From: CAZYVD01 sp964651045
GTDB lineage: Bacteria; Zhuqueibacterota; QNDG01; DSAB01
DNA: 31,015 bases
Direction of reading: 5' to 3'
Assembly (NCBI GenBank): GCA_964651045.1
Contig: CAZYVD010000029.1
Location: 1-31,015 of the forward strand
Shown: positions 16,201 through 23,418 of the stretch, piece after piece
How positions within the stretch are numbered: the stretch's first letter is position 1
How the letters are laid out: each line of letters begins with the position of its first letter
The notes under the pieces: generated by a model
Told to the model about the DNA's origin: nothing
Databases searched by the model: none
What the model saw: only the letters and a program-made list of their open reading frames with translations
Program-made: the position numbers and the translations under genes

Positions 16201-16535
16201 TCCCTTCCGAGTGTTGCAGTATAGGTCAATCTCTTTGGAATCCCACCTTCTGACGGCATGAGATAAACTTCTGTATTGCCGTCATACTGGCCAGTAAAGG
16301 CGATCCATTTACCATTCCACGAAAATCGTGGAAACATTTCATATCCGTCATCACTAGTCAACTTCCTCGCTATTCCACCGGATGAACTTACAGTATAAAG
16401 ATCACCTGCATAGGTGAAAACAATCTGATCCTCATAAATGGCAGGAAAGCGAAGAAGCCTTGCTTCCTCATGAGCAGTTAACAGTTGAGGAAAAACAATA
16501 CACAGTATCAAACAGATTAAAATAAATCTCTTCAT
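13248..16535 (-). CDS. exported tricorn-type protease A (S41 family)
   Basis: A 1095-residue homolog of the tricorn protease. A signal peptide (about 1-21) is followed by two beta-propellers built from WSPDG-type repeats (about 27-310 and 315-620), interrupted by a Lys/Glu-rich insert (about 556-580), a mixed core, a PDZ domain (about 765-865) and a C-terminal S41 peptidase domain. Catalytic candidates are His754 in SCGHTY, Ser978-Asp979 in FSASDGD, and an acidic residue in either PEFSRY or IEGHGVEPD. The residue before the histidine is Gly, where archaeal tricorn has Ser. The length fits tricorn (about 1070). Tricorn cuts oligopeptides into pieces of a few residues; the archaeal enzyme is cytosolic, while this one is exported. 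It is the last gene of the cluster. Confidence 0.92.
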   Translation of the reverse strand: MKRFILICLILCIVFPQLLTAHEEARLLRFPAIYEDQIVFTYAGDLYTVSSSGGIARKLTSDDGYEMFPRFSWNGKWIAFTGQYDGNTEVYLMPSEGGIPKRLTYTATLGRDNISDRMGPNNIVMGWKHDSNAIVFRSRMKSWNSFNGELFIVSTDGDMPDQLPLPRGGFCSFSPDNRKLAYNRIFREFRTWKRYRGGMADDVWIYDFETKKVKNITNNPAQDIIPMWSGNKIYFLSDRDEYQRMNLYVYDLSDGSTRKLTNFTDFDIKFPSIGKNAIVFENGGYIYRFDLNSEEVKKVSIIIADDYNTGRAVLKDVSKNILSYEISPDGKRALFWARGDIFTVPAEHGPTRNLTASSGVHDRNPKWSPDGRWIAYISDRTGEDEIYIIAQDGSGKPIQITRGAETYKYQVKWSPDSKKIMWSDRLQRLRYVDIETKKVVDVAKSKVFEIRDYVWSPDSRWIAYTFPEEKTMNRIYVYSLEKKKSYPITKGWFEASSPEFSSDGKYLFFVSNRDFRPIYSWTEWNHIYLDMSRIYFVTLNKSVESPFEPKSDEVTIKEEEKQNNGKKKGEKEKKKKEEKPLLKIDIDGIQDRIIALPIKPASYRSLTSVSNTLYYIRRGSRDRGQVLLMYDFDKLKETEIGQIRGYEISSDGKKMLVSQRGTYAIVPLPKGKLRIDKKLDLSGMQVRVDRKSEWVQVFNECWRQMREFFYAPNMHGVDWKRIRDRYRPLVDHVNHGADLAYVIGEMIGELSCGHTYITGGEMPRPERIKTGLLGAKIVHDKKSGYFRIEKILRGQNWDGSCKSPLTEVGVDANEGDYILSVNGVSTKGMKNIYQALVNTVGRQVTLRLNSSPKEEGARDVVVVPIGDESNLYYYNWVQNNIKKVNEATGGKVGYVHIPDMGVHGLNEFVKYFYPQLKKKALIIDVRGNGGGNVSPMIIERLRREIVMIDIARNTIPDVDPSDMIWGPKVCLIDEFSASDGDLFPYRFRKMKIGELIGKRTWGGVVGIRGSLPLLDGSTLNKPEFSRYDVEGKKWIIEGHGVEPDIWVDNDPAKEFAGIDQQLNKAIEVIMEKLKKEEKSIPPAPPYPDKSPKKKK

Positions 16536-16551
16536 TTTTTTCTCCTCCTAT

Positions 16552-17862
16552 CTATTTTTTTGGACGCTTTCTGAATTTTTCATATAGTTCTGTATGTTTG
16601 GTCTTCAACGAGACCTTCTCGCCTGCAATAAAAAGATGCTTAACATGAGTTGTTACTTCCAAGGGATCTCCATCTGTGACAATGATGTTTGCGAGTTTGC
16701 CTGGTTCGATTGTGCCTAAGATGTCACCAAGCCCAAAAATCTCGGCAGGATAAATAGTAACAGCCTTTAATGCTTCCTCTTTCGGCAATCCATAGGCTGC
16801 AGCCATACCAGCATGGTATGGAAGATTCCTCACATCTGCTGCACTATTTGTTATAAATGCAATCTTGACACCTGCCCTGTTGAGAATGCATGCATTTACA
16901 TATCGAGCATCAAATGGATCTCTGGGGCCGGGGGTCTGAAGAACCGGTCCCACAAGCACAGGAATATTATGCTTTGCAAGAAGTGGAGCCACCTCCCATC
17001 CATCATTGACTCCGCTGAATATGGCCTTGACCTTCATGGAATCCACAAACTCGATTGCATTCTTTATATCTTTTTCTGCATTTACAGAAATTATTACTGG
17101 AAGCTCTTCCTTTATTACCGGAACTAGTGCTTCGAGCATCAAGTCTTTTTCCGGAGCAGGAAGTTTCTTGCTCCTTAGATAACTCTCCCACCTTTCAGAA
17201 TATCTCCTCGCCTTATTAAATAGCTCGATGAGTTCACTTATTTGCTTCTCTGTCCTCTTCTTTACCGTTTCAGAACCTCCAGGCCTCCTTGCCCTCATGC
17301 CTCTTCTATCATCTGCAGGAAGCCGTGGAAAATTTATATGAATTCCTACAGGAGACTTCAATACCATCTCCTCCTGAGTCCAACCATTAAGATTGATAAA
17401 GGCGCTCTGTCCAGAGATTATCCCCCCACCAGGAACAACCAATGCAGATGTGATTCCATTTACCCTGCTTATGGGAATATGAACGCTGTGTGGATTTAAT
17501 GCAGCCATTGCCTTTATGTGCGGATTATAGGTTCCTATCTCATATGCATCCACGGTTGCAGAAACAGCCCCTATTTCATACAAACCGAGTGTACACGAAC
17601 CATCTATCATTCCAGGATATACAAACAAACCCCTTGCATCGATAATCTCGGCATTCTCAGGGACCTCCACATCATGACCAACGGCTGCTATCCTGTCTCC
17701 CTTGATAATCAAAGTTCCATTTTGTATAGTGTCTCCCTTTACTGTTATGATTGTACCATTCTTTATAACAAAATCTCCGGCAAACGAAAAACAGGGAACA
17801 AGCACCATTACGACAGCACCAATTAAAATGACACCAACTCTTTTTATATATCCTATTCTCAT
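16552..17862 (-). CDS. amidohydrolase-fold protein A, metal ligands lost (pseudoenzyme)
   Basis: A 436-residue exported protein of the COG1228 (imidazolonepropionase/Xaa-Pro dipeptidase-like) amidohydrolase superfamily, with a signal peptide (about 1-28), the small beta-sandwich (FVIKNGTIITVKGD), a TIM-barrel core and the C-terminal GTIEPGKLANIIV return strand. Compared with its intact neighbour (amidohydrolase B), the HxH pair is Ser89/Thr91, the third histidine is Asn261, the fourth is Gly284 and the metal-binding Asp is Ala341. No metal site remains, so hydrolysis is not expected. The reading frame is intact, so it is a maintained pseudoenzyme and not a decayed gene. ATG 17862 with GAGAGG at six bases is preferred over GTG 17886. 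Confidence 0.85.
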   Translation of the reverse strand: MRIGYIKRVGVILIGAVVMVLVPCFSFAGDFVIKNGTIITVKGDTIQNGTLIIKGDRIAAVGHDVEVPENAEIIDARGLFVYPGMIDGSCTLGLYEIGAVSATVDAYEIGTYNPHIKAMAALNPHSVHIPISRVNGITSALVVPGGGIISGQSAFINLNGWTQEEMVLKSPVGIHINFPRLPADDRRGMRARRPGGSETVKKRTEKQISELIELFNKARRYSERWESYLRSKKLPAPEKDLMLEALVPVIKEELPVIISVNAEKDIKNAIEFVDSMKVKAIFSGVNDGWEVAPLLAKHNIPVLVGPVLQTPGPRDPFDARYVNACILNRAGVKIAFITNSAADVRNLPYHAGMAAAYGLPKEEALKAVTIYPAEIFGLGDILGTIEPGKLANIIVTDGDPLEVTTHVKHLFIAGEKVSLKTKHTELYEKFRKRPKK

Positions 17863-17891
17863 AATCTGCCTCTCAAATTTATTCACACATT

Positions 17892-19241
17892 TTAATCTTT
17901 GACAAGCCCTTCAACAACCTTCTCGGTTGTCTTTGCCCTGGTAATGTCAAAATAGATTTCTCCCTCAATTATTGTCATTTCTACTCTCGAATAAATGCTG
18001 AATGGATGTCCGTTAAATATCGCAAGATCTGCATCCTTCCCAACCTCAATGCTACCGCATCTGTTATCTATTCCAAGCCTTATAGCCGGATTGATTGTGA
18101 TTGTCCTGAGTGCCTCTGTTTCTGAAAGTCCTCCATATTTTATTGTTTTGGCAGCCTCCTGAAACAATCTGCGTACTCTTTCTGGGCTATCAGAATTACA
18201 TGTAACAAGCACTCCTCTTTCATGCAGTATTGCAGCATTGTACGGAATGGCATCAAAGGCCTCCATCTTATACGCCCAGCTGTCTGCAAATATCGATGCC
18301 ACAACACCGTGGCTTGCAATCTCATCTGCTATCCGATATCCTTCGAGACAGTGTTCAAATGATCCTACTTTAAATCCTATCTCATCGCCAAGTCTCATGA
18401 TCATCAACATTTCATCTGCCCTGTATGCATGACAGATTATATCGAGCCTGCCGCGTAAAATATCTGCCAGAGCCTCAAGACGAAGGTCTCGTTTCGGTGG
18501 AATGAGTCCTGCTGTTTTTTCCCACTTTGTTAATTTTATTTTGCCCTTCCTCTTCATCTCATACTCATCCCATTTCCTCAGATACTCTTTTGCCTTTGTA
18601 AAAGCCTCTCTTATCGTATATTCGATTCCCATTCTCGATGCAGGAAACTTTCTTTGCCCTCTGGTAATCGGTATGTTTGACTTTTTTGGATTCTCTCCAA
18701 GTGCAAATTTTATTGACTCTTTTGCACCTGGTATAAATAGCTCTTCTGCGGGCTTCCCAAACTTCAACTTTATAACCGCATTCCTACCACCTATCACATT
18801 TGCACTTCCATGCAGCGTATTTATTGCTGTCACACCGCCTGCCAGAGCACGCTGAAAGCTGATATCGTCATGCCTTATCACATCCTGAATGCTAACCTCT
18901 GGTGTTACCTGTCCTGTGGCCTCGTTTATTCCTCCCTCTATTCCCATGTGAGAGTGAGAATCGATTATCCCAGGAATCACATAATAACCGGTAGCATCTA
19001 TTATCCTGACATCCCTTGGAGTCTTTATCTGCTTTCCAACCCCCTTTATCTTTCCATTGTGTATCCATATAGATCCACCATCGATTGTTCCATTTGTTAC
19101 TGTCATGATCGTTGCATTCTTTATTACTAGATCTGGTCCCTTTCCCTCGATCTTTAGTTGAGCAAAGAGAGGAATGGTGATCATGATCGAAAAAATCAAG
19201 AAATAGAAGGAACCGCCTTTTCTTGCCATCCTTTTTATCAT
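17892..19241 (-). CDS. exported metal-dependent amidohydrolase B (intact active site)
   Basis: A 449-residue amidohydrolase of the COG1228 type with a signal peptide ending near LFA (about 27). The full metal-binding set is visible: His96 and His98 in DSHSHMG, His271 in ICHAY, His297 in FEHCLEG and Asp351 in NSDSPE. A conserved lysine in the IKFALGENPK segment is a candidate carboxylated bridge residue. Members of this group include secreted Xaa-Pro or N-acyl dipeptidases and imidazolonepropionase; the proteolytic neighbourhood favours a dipeptide or cyclic amide substrate (inference). GGAGGT stands eight bases before the ATG. It is flanked in the operon by two paralogs that lack these residues. 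Confidence 0.88.
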   Translation of the reverse strand: MIKRMARKGGSFYFLIFSIMITIPLFAQLKIEGKGPDLVIKNATIMTVTNGTIDGGSIWIHNGKIKGVGKQIKTPRDVRIIDATGYYVIPGIIDSHSHMGIEGGINEATGQVTPEVSIQDVIRHDDISFQRALAGGVTAINTLHGSANVIGGRNAVIKLKFGKPAEELFIPGAKESIKFALGENPKKSNIPITRGQRKFPASRMGIEYTIREAFTKAKEYLRKWDEYEMKRKGKIKLTKWEKTAGLIPPKRDLRLEALADILRGRLDIICHAYRADEMLMIMRLGDEIGFKVGSFEHCLEGYRIADEIASHGVVASIFADSWAYKMEAFDAIPYNAAILHERGVLVTCNSDSPERVRRLFQEAAKTIKYGGLSETEALRTITINPAIRLGIDNRCGSIEVGKDADLAIFNGHPFSIYSRVEMTIIEGEIYFDITRAKTTEKVVEGLVKD

Positions 19242-19277
19242 GGTCTATACCTCCAACTCTATTTATATCCAAAAGAT

Positions 19278-20978
19278 CTAAACTATGTTGGGCTTAATAG
19301 CCTTCCACCTAGCGCTTCCCATAACACCAAGATCGACCGTACCATCTATGGTATTCCCTTCTACCTGGCCGGTGAATACCATTTCAAACTCCTGTCCTCC
19401 CACTGAAAGTTTAACACTGAACTCTATTTGATTGCCAGAGATAGAACCATCATAGATTTCTGCAGATCCAAATTCACTGCTGAACGTACCTGTAAGCTCC
19501 TCACCGCTCGCTTTAAAGATAATCTTTACAGAAACATCACCATCTGGAGATGAAACAGTTGCATCCCATGTACCACTAACATCCACATCTGCCTCATTGC
19601 CACTTTTCTTTTTCTTCTTCGGCTTCTCGATCTCAAACCTCTTCCCATCGACAAACACATATTTTACAGTGCTCTTCTCATCAAAGAAATCTGCAGTCAT
19701 TATCACCAGATTTGCAATCTTACCCTCTTCAATACTGCCTATCTGATCTTCCACACCAAAAATTTCTGCAGGATTGATTGTGATTGCCTTCAGTGCTTCC
19801 TCTTTGCTCATACCGTGTTTCACAGCCTTGATGATATTTTTTCTGAAATCTTCCGGTTTATTTATTCCTCTAAAAGTAAATGCCAGCTTTAATCCCTTAC
19901 TGGATAGAACAGAAGGATTCGAATAGATCTCTTTCTCCTCCTCGGTCTCTTCTTTTTCTTTATCCTTATCTGATTTTTCACTCTTCTCTGGACCCTCAAC
20001 TTTTAATTTAAATGAGTATCCTGTAACATCTTCGGGTTTTGGGAAATTAAGACTCACAATAAGCGGCATTTCATAATTTCTTAATAGATCAGCAACCCTC
20101 CATCCTTCAACAACACCACTGAGGATAAACTTTACATTAAACTCTTCCGAAAGCCTCAATGCCCGCTTAATCTCATTCTCTTTATTAACATTTACAATCA
20201 TTGGCATTGAGCCGTTCAATACAAGATTCAGTGCATCTAAAGCCTTGTTTTGTGTAGGACGTTTGATTCCCCTTTTGTGCTTTTTATATCTATCTCTGAT
20301 AAGCTTGTAGTGTTTTGCATCATAGAACGTCTGACGTTGAAATGCTATTACCCCCATTAGTGTAGATGGATATTTCCCTGAACTGCGAGTATATCCAAGA
20401 TGCATTGCAACAGGCGATTTTAAAATCATCTCTTCTCCTGTTCCATCATTCAGATTAATCAGGGCACTCTGTCCTATGAAAATGCCTCGATCCGGTATTG
20501 TCAGCACAGTTGTCACACCCGACTCTCTTACCTTCTTGATTTTAGAATCCTTTGGGTTCAACATGTCGGCTGCAAGCCTGTGAGGAGTGAGTGATTCAAC
20601 AGGCTGTATGGAACCTTCAACTCCCTGAGGCCCTGTAACCGAACTGCTCTTGGCAGAGGTAGAAATCGCAACAGATGAATGAGCATCGATGAACCCTGGA
20701 TAGACATACATCGTATCGGCATTGATAACATAACAACCAGCAGGAATCACAACATCAACACCCACAGACTCGATCAATCCATCCCTTACTATTATGGTAC
20801 CGTTCTCTATCGTATCTTTTGTTACAGTTATAATATATCCAGCCCTTATTGCAGTAACCTCGTCACTACTTCCAAACAGCCGAACATAAAAGACAAATAT
20901 CAATGAGAGGATAACCACAATACAGGATATCTTTTGATATGGAATGCGTCCTTTACGAATTCCGCTGATCATACTCAT
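19278..20978 (-). CDS. amidohydrolase-fold protein C with C-terminal beta domain, metal site degraded
   Basis: A 566-residue paralog of amidohydrolases A and B, with an N-terminal membrane or signal segment (about 17-35). The barrel matches A closely (GQSALINLN, EEMILKSPV). Of the ligand positions only His100 (IDAHSS) survives; the second HxH histidine is Ser102, the third is Asn263, the fourth Gly288, and the Asp is absent in the FTFRGINKPED segment. A Lys/Glu-rich insert (about 329-350) and a KKKKK linker (453-457) precede an extra beta-rich domain (about 465-566, beginning DVSGTWDATV) that resembles the N-terminal domain of the serine hydrolase at 28828-30975. ATG 20972 has better Shine-Dalgarno spacing than ATG 20978; the difference is two residues. 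Confidence 0.85.
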   Translation of the reverse strand: MSMISGIRKGRIPYQKISCIVVILSLIFVFYVRLFGSSDEVTAIRAGYIITVTKDTIENGTIIVRDGLIESVGVDVVIPAGCYVINADTMYVYPGFIDAHSSVAISTSAKSSSVTGPQGVEGSIQPVESLTPHRLAADMLNPKDSKIKKVRESGVTTVLTIPDRGIFIGQSALINLNDGTGEEMILKSPVAMHLGYTRSSGKYPSTLMGVIAFQRQTFYDAKHYKLIRDRYKKHKRGIKRPTQNKALDALNLVLNGSMPMIVNVNKENEIKRALRLSEEFNVKFILSGVVEGWRVADLLRNYEMPLIVSLNFPKPEDVTGYSFKLKVEGPEKSEKSDKDKEKEETEEEKEIYSNPSVLSSKGLKLAFTFRGINKPEDFRKNIIKAVKHGMSKEEALKAITINPAEIFGVEDQIGSIEEGKIANLVIMTADFFDEKSTVKYVFVDGKRFEIEKPKKKKKSGNEADVDVSGTWDATVSSPDGDVSVKIIFKASGEELTGTFSSEFGSAEIYDGSISGNQIEFSVKLSVGGQEFEMVFTGQVEGNTIDGTVDLGVMGSARWKAIKPNIV

Positions 20979-20984
20979 TCCTCC

Positions 20985-23405
20985 CTATTTAAGATTCTCT
21001 TCAAAGAGTTTGAAAATTCTTCTGTATTCGTCTGTCCAGCTTGAAGCCTCCACGAATCCATGTCCTTCAAGGGGATAGACCGCAAGTTCCCAGTTTTCCT
21101 TTCCAAGTTCTATTAATCTCTGAGTCAGACGAACTATGTCCTGAAAATGTACGTTTCTGTCCACCATTCCATGACACATTAGAAGTGCACCCTTCAGACC
21201 TTCTGCAAAATATATCGGGGAACTCTGATAGTAGGCAAGACTGTCGCTTATTGGCGTATTCAAGATGTTGCTTGTGTATCCATGGTTATAATGAGCCCAA
21301 TCTGTTACTGCTCTGAGTGCGGCCCCTGCTGCAAAGACATCTGGCTCAGTGAACATTGCCATCAGGGTAATAAAGCCACCATATGATCCACCATAAATTC
21401 CTATCTTCTTCGGATCGACACCACACTTTTCTACAAGAAACTTTGCCCCATCAACCTGATCTGTAAGATCCTTGCCGCCCATGTGCCTGTAGATAGCAGT
21501 CCGCCAATCACGGCCGTATCCTGCGCTGCCCCTGTAGTCAATATCAAGCACATAATAACCATTATCCGCAAGCAGATTGTTAAACATATACTCGCGAAAA
21601 TAGCTCGACCACCATTTATGAGCATTCTGAAGGTATCCCGCTCCATGAACAAAAATCACTCCAGGCCCCCCGGAAACAGGAGTAGACGGCCTGTAAAGCC
21701 TGGCATAGACCTCTACCCCATCTCTTGCCTTAAAGGTTATCACCTCAGGCTTTCTCCATGGATAGGATAAAAACTCATCGCTTATGGAATTAGTTATCTT
21801 TTGCGGTTCTGCGCCCGGTCTGTTTTCCATAATATACAACTCCCATGGACGATTCGATGATGAGTAACGAAGGGCTATCAATTTTTCATCTGGTGAAAGA
21901 ATAGCCTCGTTTCCTCCTGTCATGGAAGTAATACGTACCATCTCTCCGCCATCTATCGGCATACGGTAGAAGTGGCGTACTCCGGGATGTTCCTTATTGG
22001 CAGTAAAATACCAGTATTTTTTATCTCTTGATATTTTGGGTGAATAGATCTCAAATTTCCCACTGGTCAGCTGTCTCTTCTCCCCTGTTTCAACATCCAC
22101 AGTATAGAGATGTGAGTAACCCGACTCTTCTGACTGAAACCAGATATGTGTACCATCTGGCATCCAGCCTATGTTTGCACCACCCCACCAGCTTCTGATT
22201 CCAGGCCCACCAAGCCATGCCTCGTCATGCTGACGGTCGAGAAGCCTGAGCTCTCCGCTCTCTGGAATAAGTCTCATTATCCATCTGTCTTTGTTATCCA
22301 GAGAAAATATATCTACTACACAATATTTGCCATCTTCAGACCATTTTGCACCTGAAAACATTACACGGCGAACATCCTTTTTAACTTTATCCTTCAACTG
22401 TTTTTCTTTTTTCTTCTTTTTACCAATCTTCTGCTTCTTGTAATTCCTGAGATATTCAGGCTTATCACCGATTCCTGGAATTTTATCAGTGGAAAGATAA
22501 TATACAGTATCTCTTTGGGTATCATATATACCAAAATCATAGAATCCATAGGGTGCACCCACCTTGGATCTTGAACTCATGGTCTCTGTATATCCCGACT
22601 CTGTGACATATTGTGGAACTATTGTCCTTTTTACACCGTGGGGAGAACTCCTCAAAATAAATGTTACAAACCTCTCATCAGGGCTAAGAGCAACATCAAC
22701 AAGGCTCTTGCCCGCAATATTTATTGCGATCGGCCTTTTCGGTCTCTCAGCCTCTCTGTTCTTTCTCGAAAGCTCTCTTATTTCCTTTCTTTTTTTCAAT
22801 ATCTTGCTCAGCTTTAATGCTTCCCTGCTCAGCCACTTATCCTGCTCACTCTTTGAGTCAGACCTGTTGCGTTCCATGCCTGTCTGAAAATTTGTAATCT
22901 GTACTAACTTTTCATCATCGAGATATAGCATATAGAGATTATCGTCTTTGATGAACGTTATCTTTTTCTCATCCCCTGTGAAATTTGGATCTGTCTCATA
23001 ATCAATCGTGTTTGTTAGCCGATCTACAATACCACTCTCGATGTGAAGCAGGAATATATCACCATTCTTTGAATAGACCTTTCTCGTTCTCTCTTTATCA
23101 TAATCCCCATCTCTGGATGGAAGAGCCATCCTCTCTTCTCTTGTAACCTTCTCAGGTTCTCCACCATCTTTGGATACAAAATAGAGAGAATCGCTTAATG
23201 CCTCCTCGGGATTCCATCTGAAATAGATTTTCTCTCCATCCTCAGACCAAAATATGTTGCTTGGAGAAGTTCCAATCCATTTTGGATCTCTCATAATCTT
23301 CTCTACGCTCAATGGGAACAGATTCGTACCGCCCTTCTGTGCTTGAGAAGCAGATAGAATAAAGAGTACAATGGTTACAAAAATTAAATATGTTTTCTTT
23401 TTCAT
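20985..23405 (-). CDS. exported S9 peptidase (dipeptidyl-peptidase IV/acylaminoacyl-peptidase type)
   Basis: An 806-residue S9 serine peptidase. A signal peptide (about 1-22, SASQA) precedes a beta-propeller containing a long charged insert (about 180-220) and a Lys-rich stretch (about 322-345). The C-terminal alpha/beta hydrolase domain begins near 555. The catalytic triad is Ser674 in GGSYGGF, Asp749 in HGMVDRNV and His782 in EGHGF. It is likely to remove dipeptides or short acyl peptides from N termini outside the cytoplasm. It starts 13 bases after tricorn B with AGGAG in front, and ends a few bases before amidohydrolase C, so it is an internal member of the operon. It differs from the other S9 protein of the window in having no N-terminal beta-sandwich. 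Confidence 0.92.
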   Translation of the reverse strand: MKKKTYLIFVTIVLFILSASQAQKGGTNLFPLSVEKIMRDPKWIGTSPSNIFWSEDGEKIYFRWNPEEALSDSLYFVSKDGGEPEKVTREERMALPSRDGDYDKERTRKVYSKNGDIFLLHIESGIVDRLTNTIDYETDPNFTGDEKKITFIKDDNLYMLYLDDEKLVQITNFQTGMERNRSDSKSEQDKWLSREALKLSKILKKRKEIRELSRKNREAERPKRPIAINIAGKSLVDVALSPDERFVTFILRSSPHGVKRTIVPQYVTESGYTETMSSRSKVGAPYGFYDFGIYDTQRDTVYYLSTDKIPGIGDKPEYLRNYKKQKIGKKKKKEKQLKDKVKKDVRRVMFSGAKWSEDGKYCVVDIFSLDNKDRWIMRLIPESGELRLLDRQHDEAWLGGPGIRSWWGGANIGWMPDGTHIWFQSEESGYSHLYTVDVETGEKRQLTSGKFEIYSPKISRDKKYWYFTANKEHPGVRHFYRMPIDGGEMVRITSMTGGNEAILSPDEKLIALRYSSSNRPWELYIMENRPGAEPQKITNSISDEFLSYPWRKPEVITFKARDGVEVYARLYRPSTPVSGGPGVIFVHGAGYLQNAHKWWSSYFREYMFNNLLADNGYYVLDIDYRGSAGYGRDWRTAIYRHMGGKDLTDQVDGAKFLVEKCGVDPKKIGIYGGSYGGFITLMAMFTEPDVFAAGAALRAVTDWAHYNHGYTSNILNTPISDSLAYYQSSPIYFAEGLKGALLMCHGMVDRNVHFQDIVRLTQRLIELGKENWELAVYPLEGHGFVEASSWTDEYRRIFKLFEENLK

Positions 23406-23418
23406 GATCTAATCTCCT

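Noticed and set aside
16552..17862. Treating amidohydrolase A as a decayed pseudogene
   Set aside because: The frame is intact with a good start, signal peptide and full-length fold, and the ligand substitutions are partly shared with paralog C, which fits a retained non-catalytic protein better.
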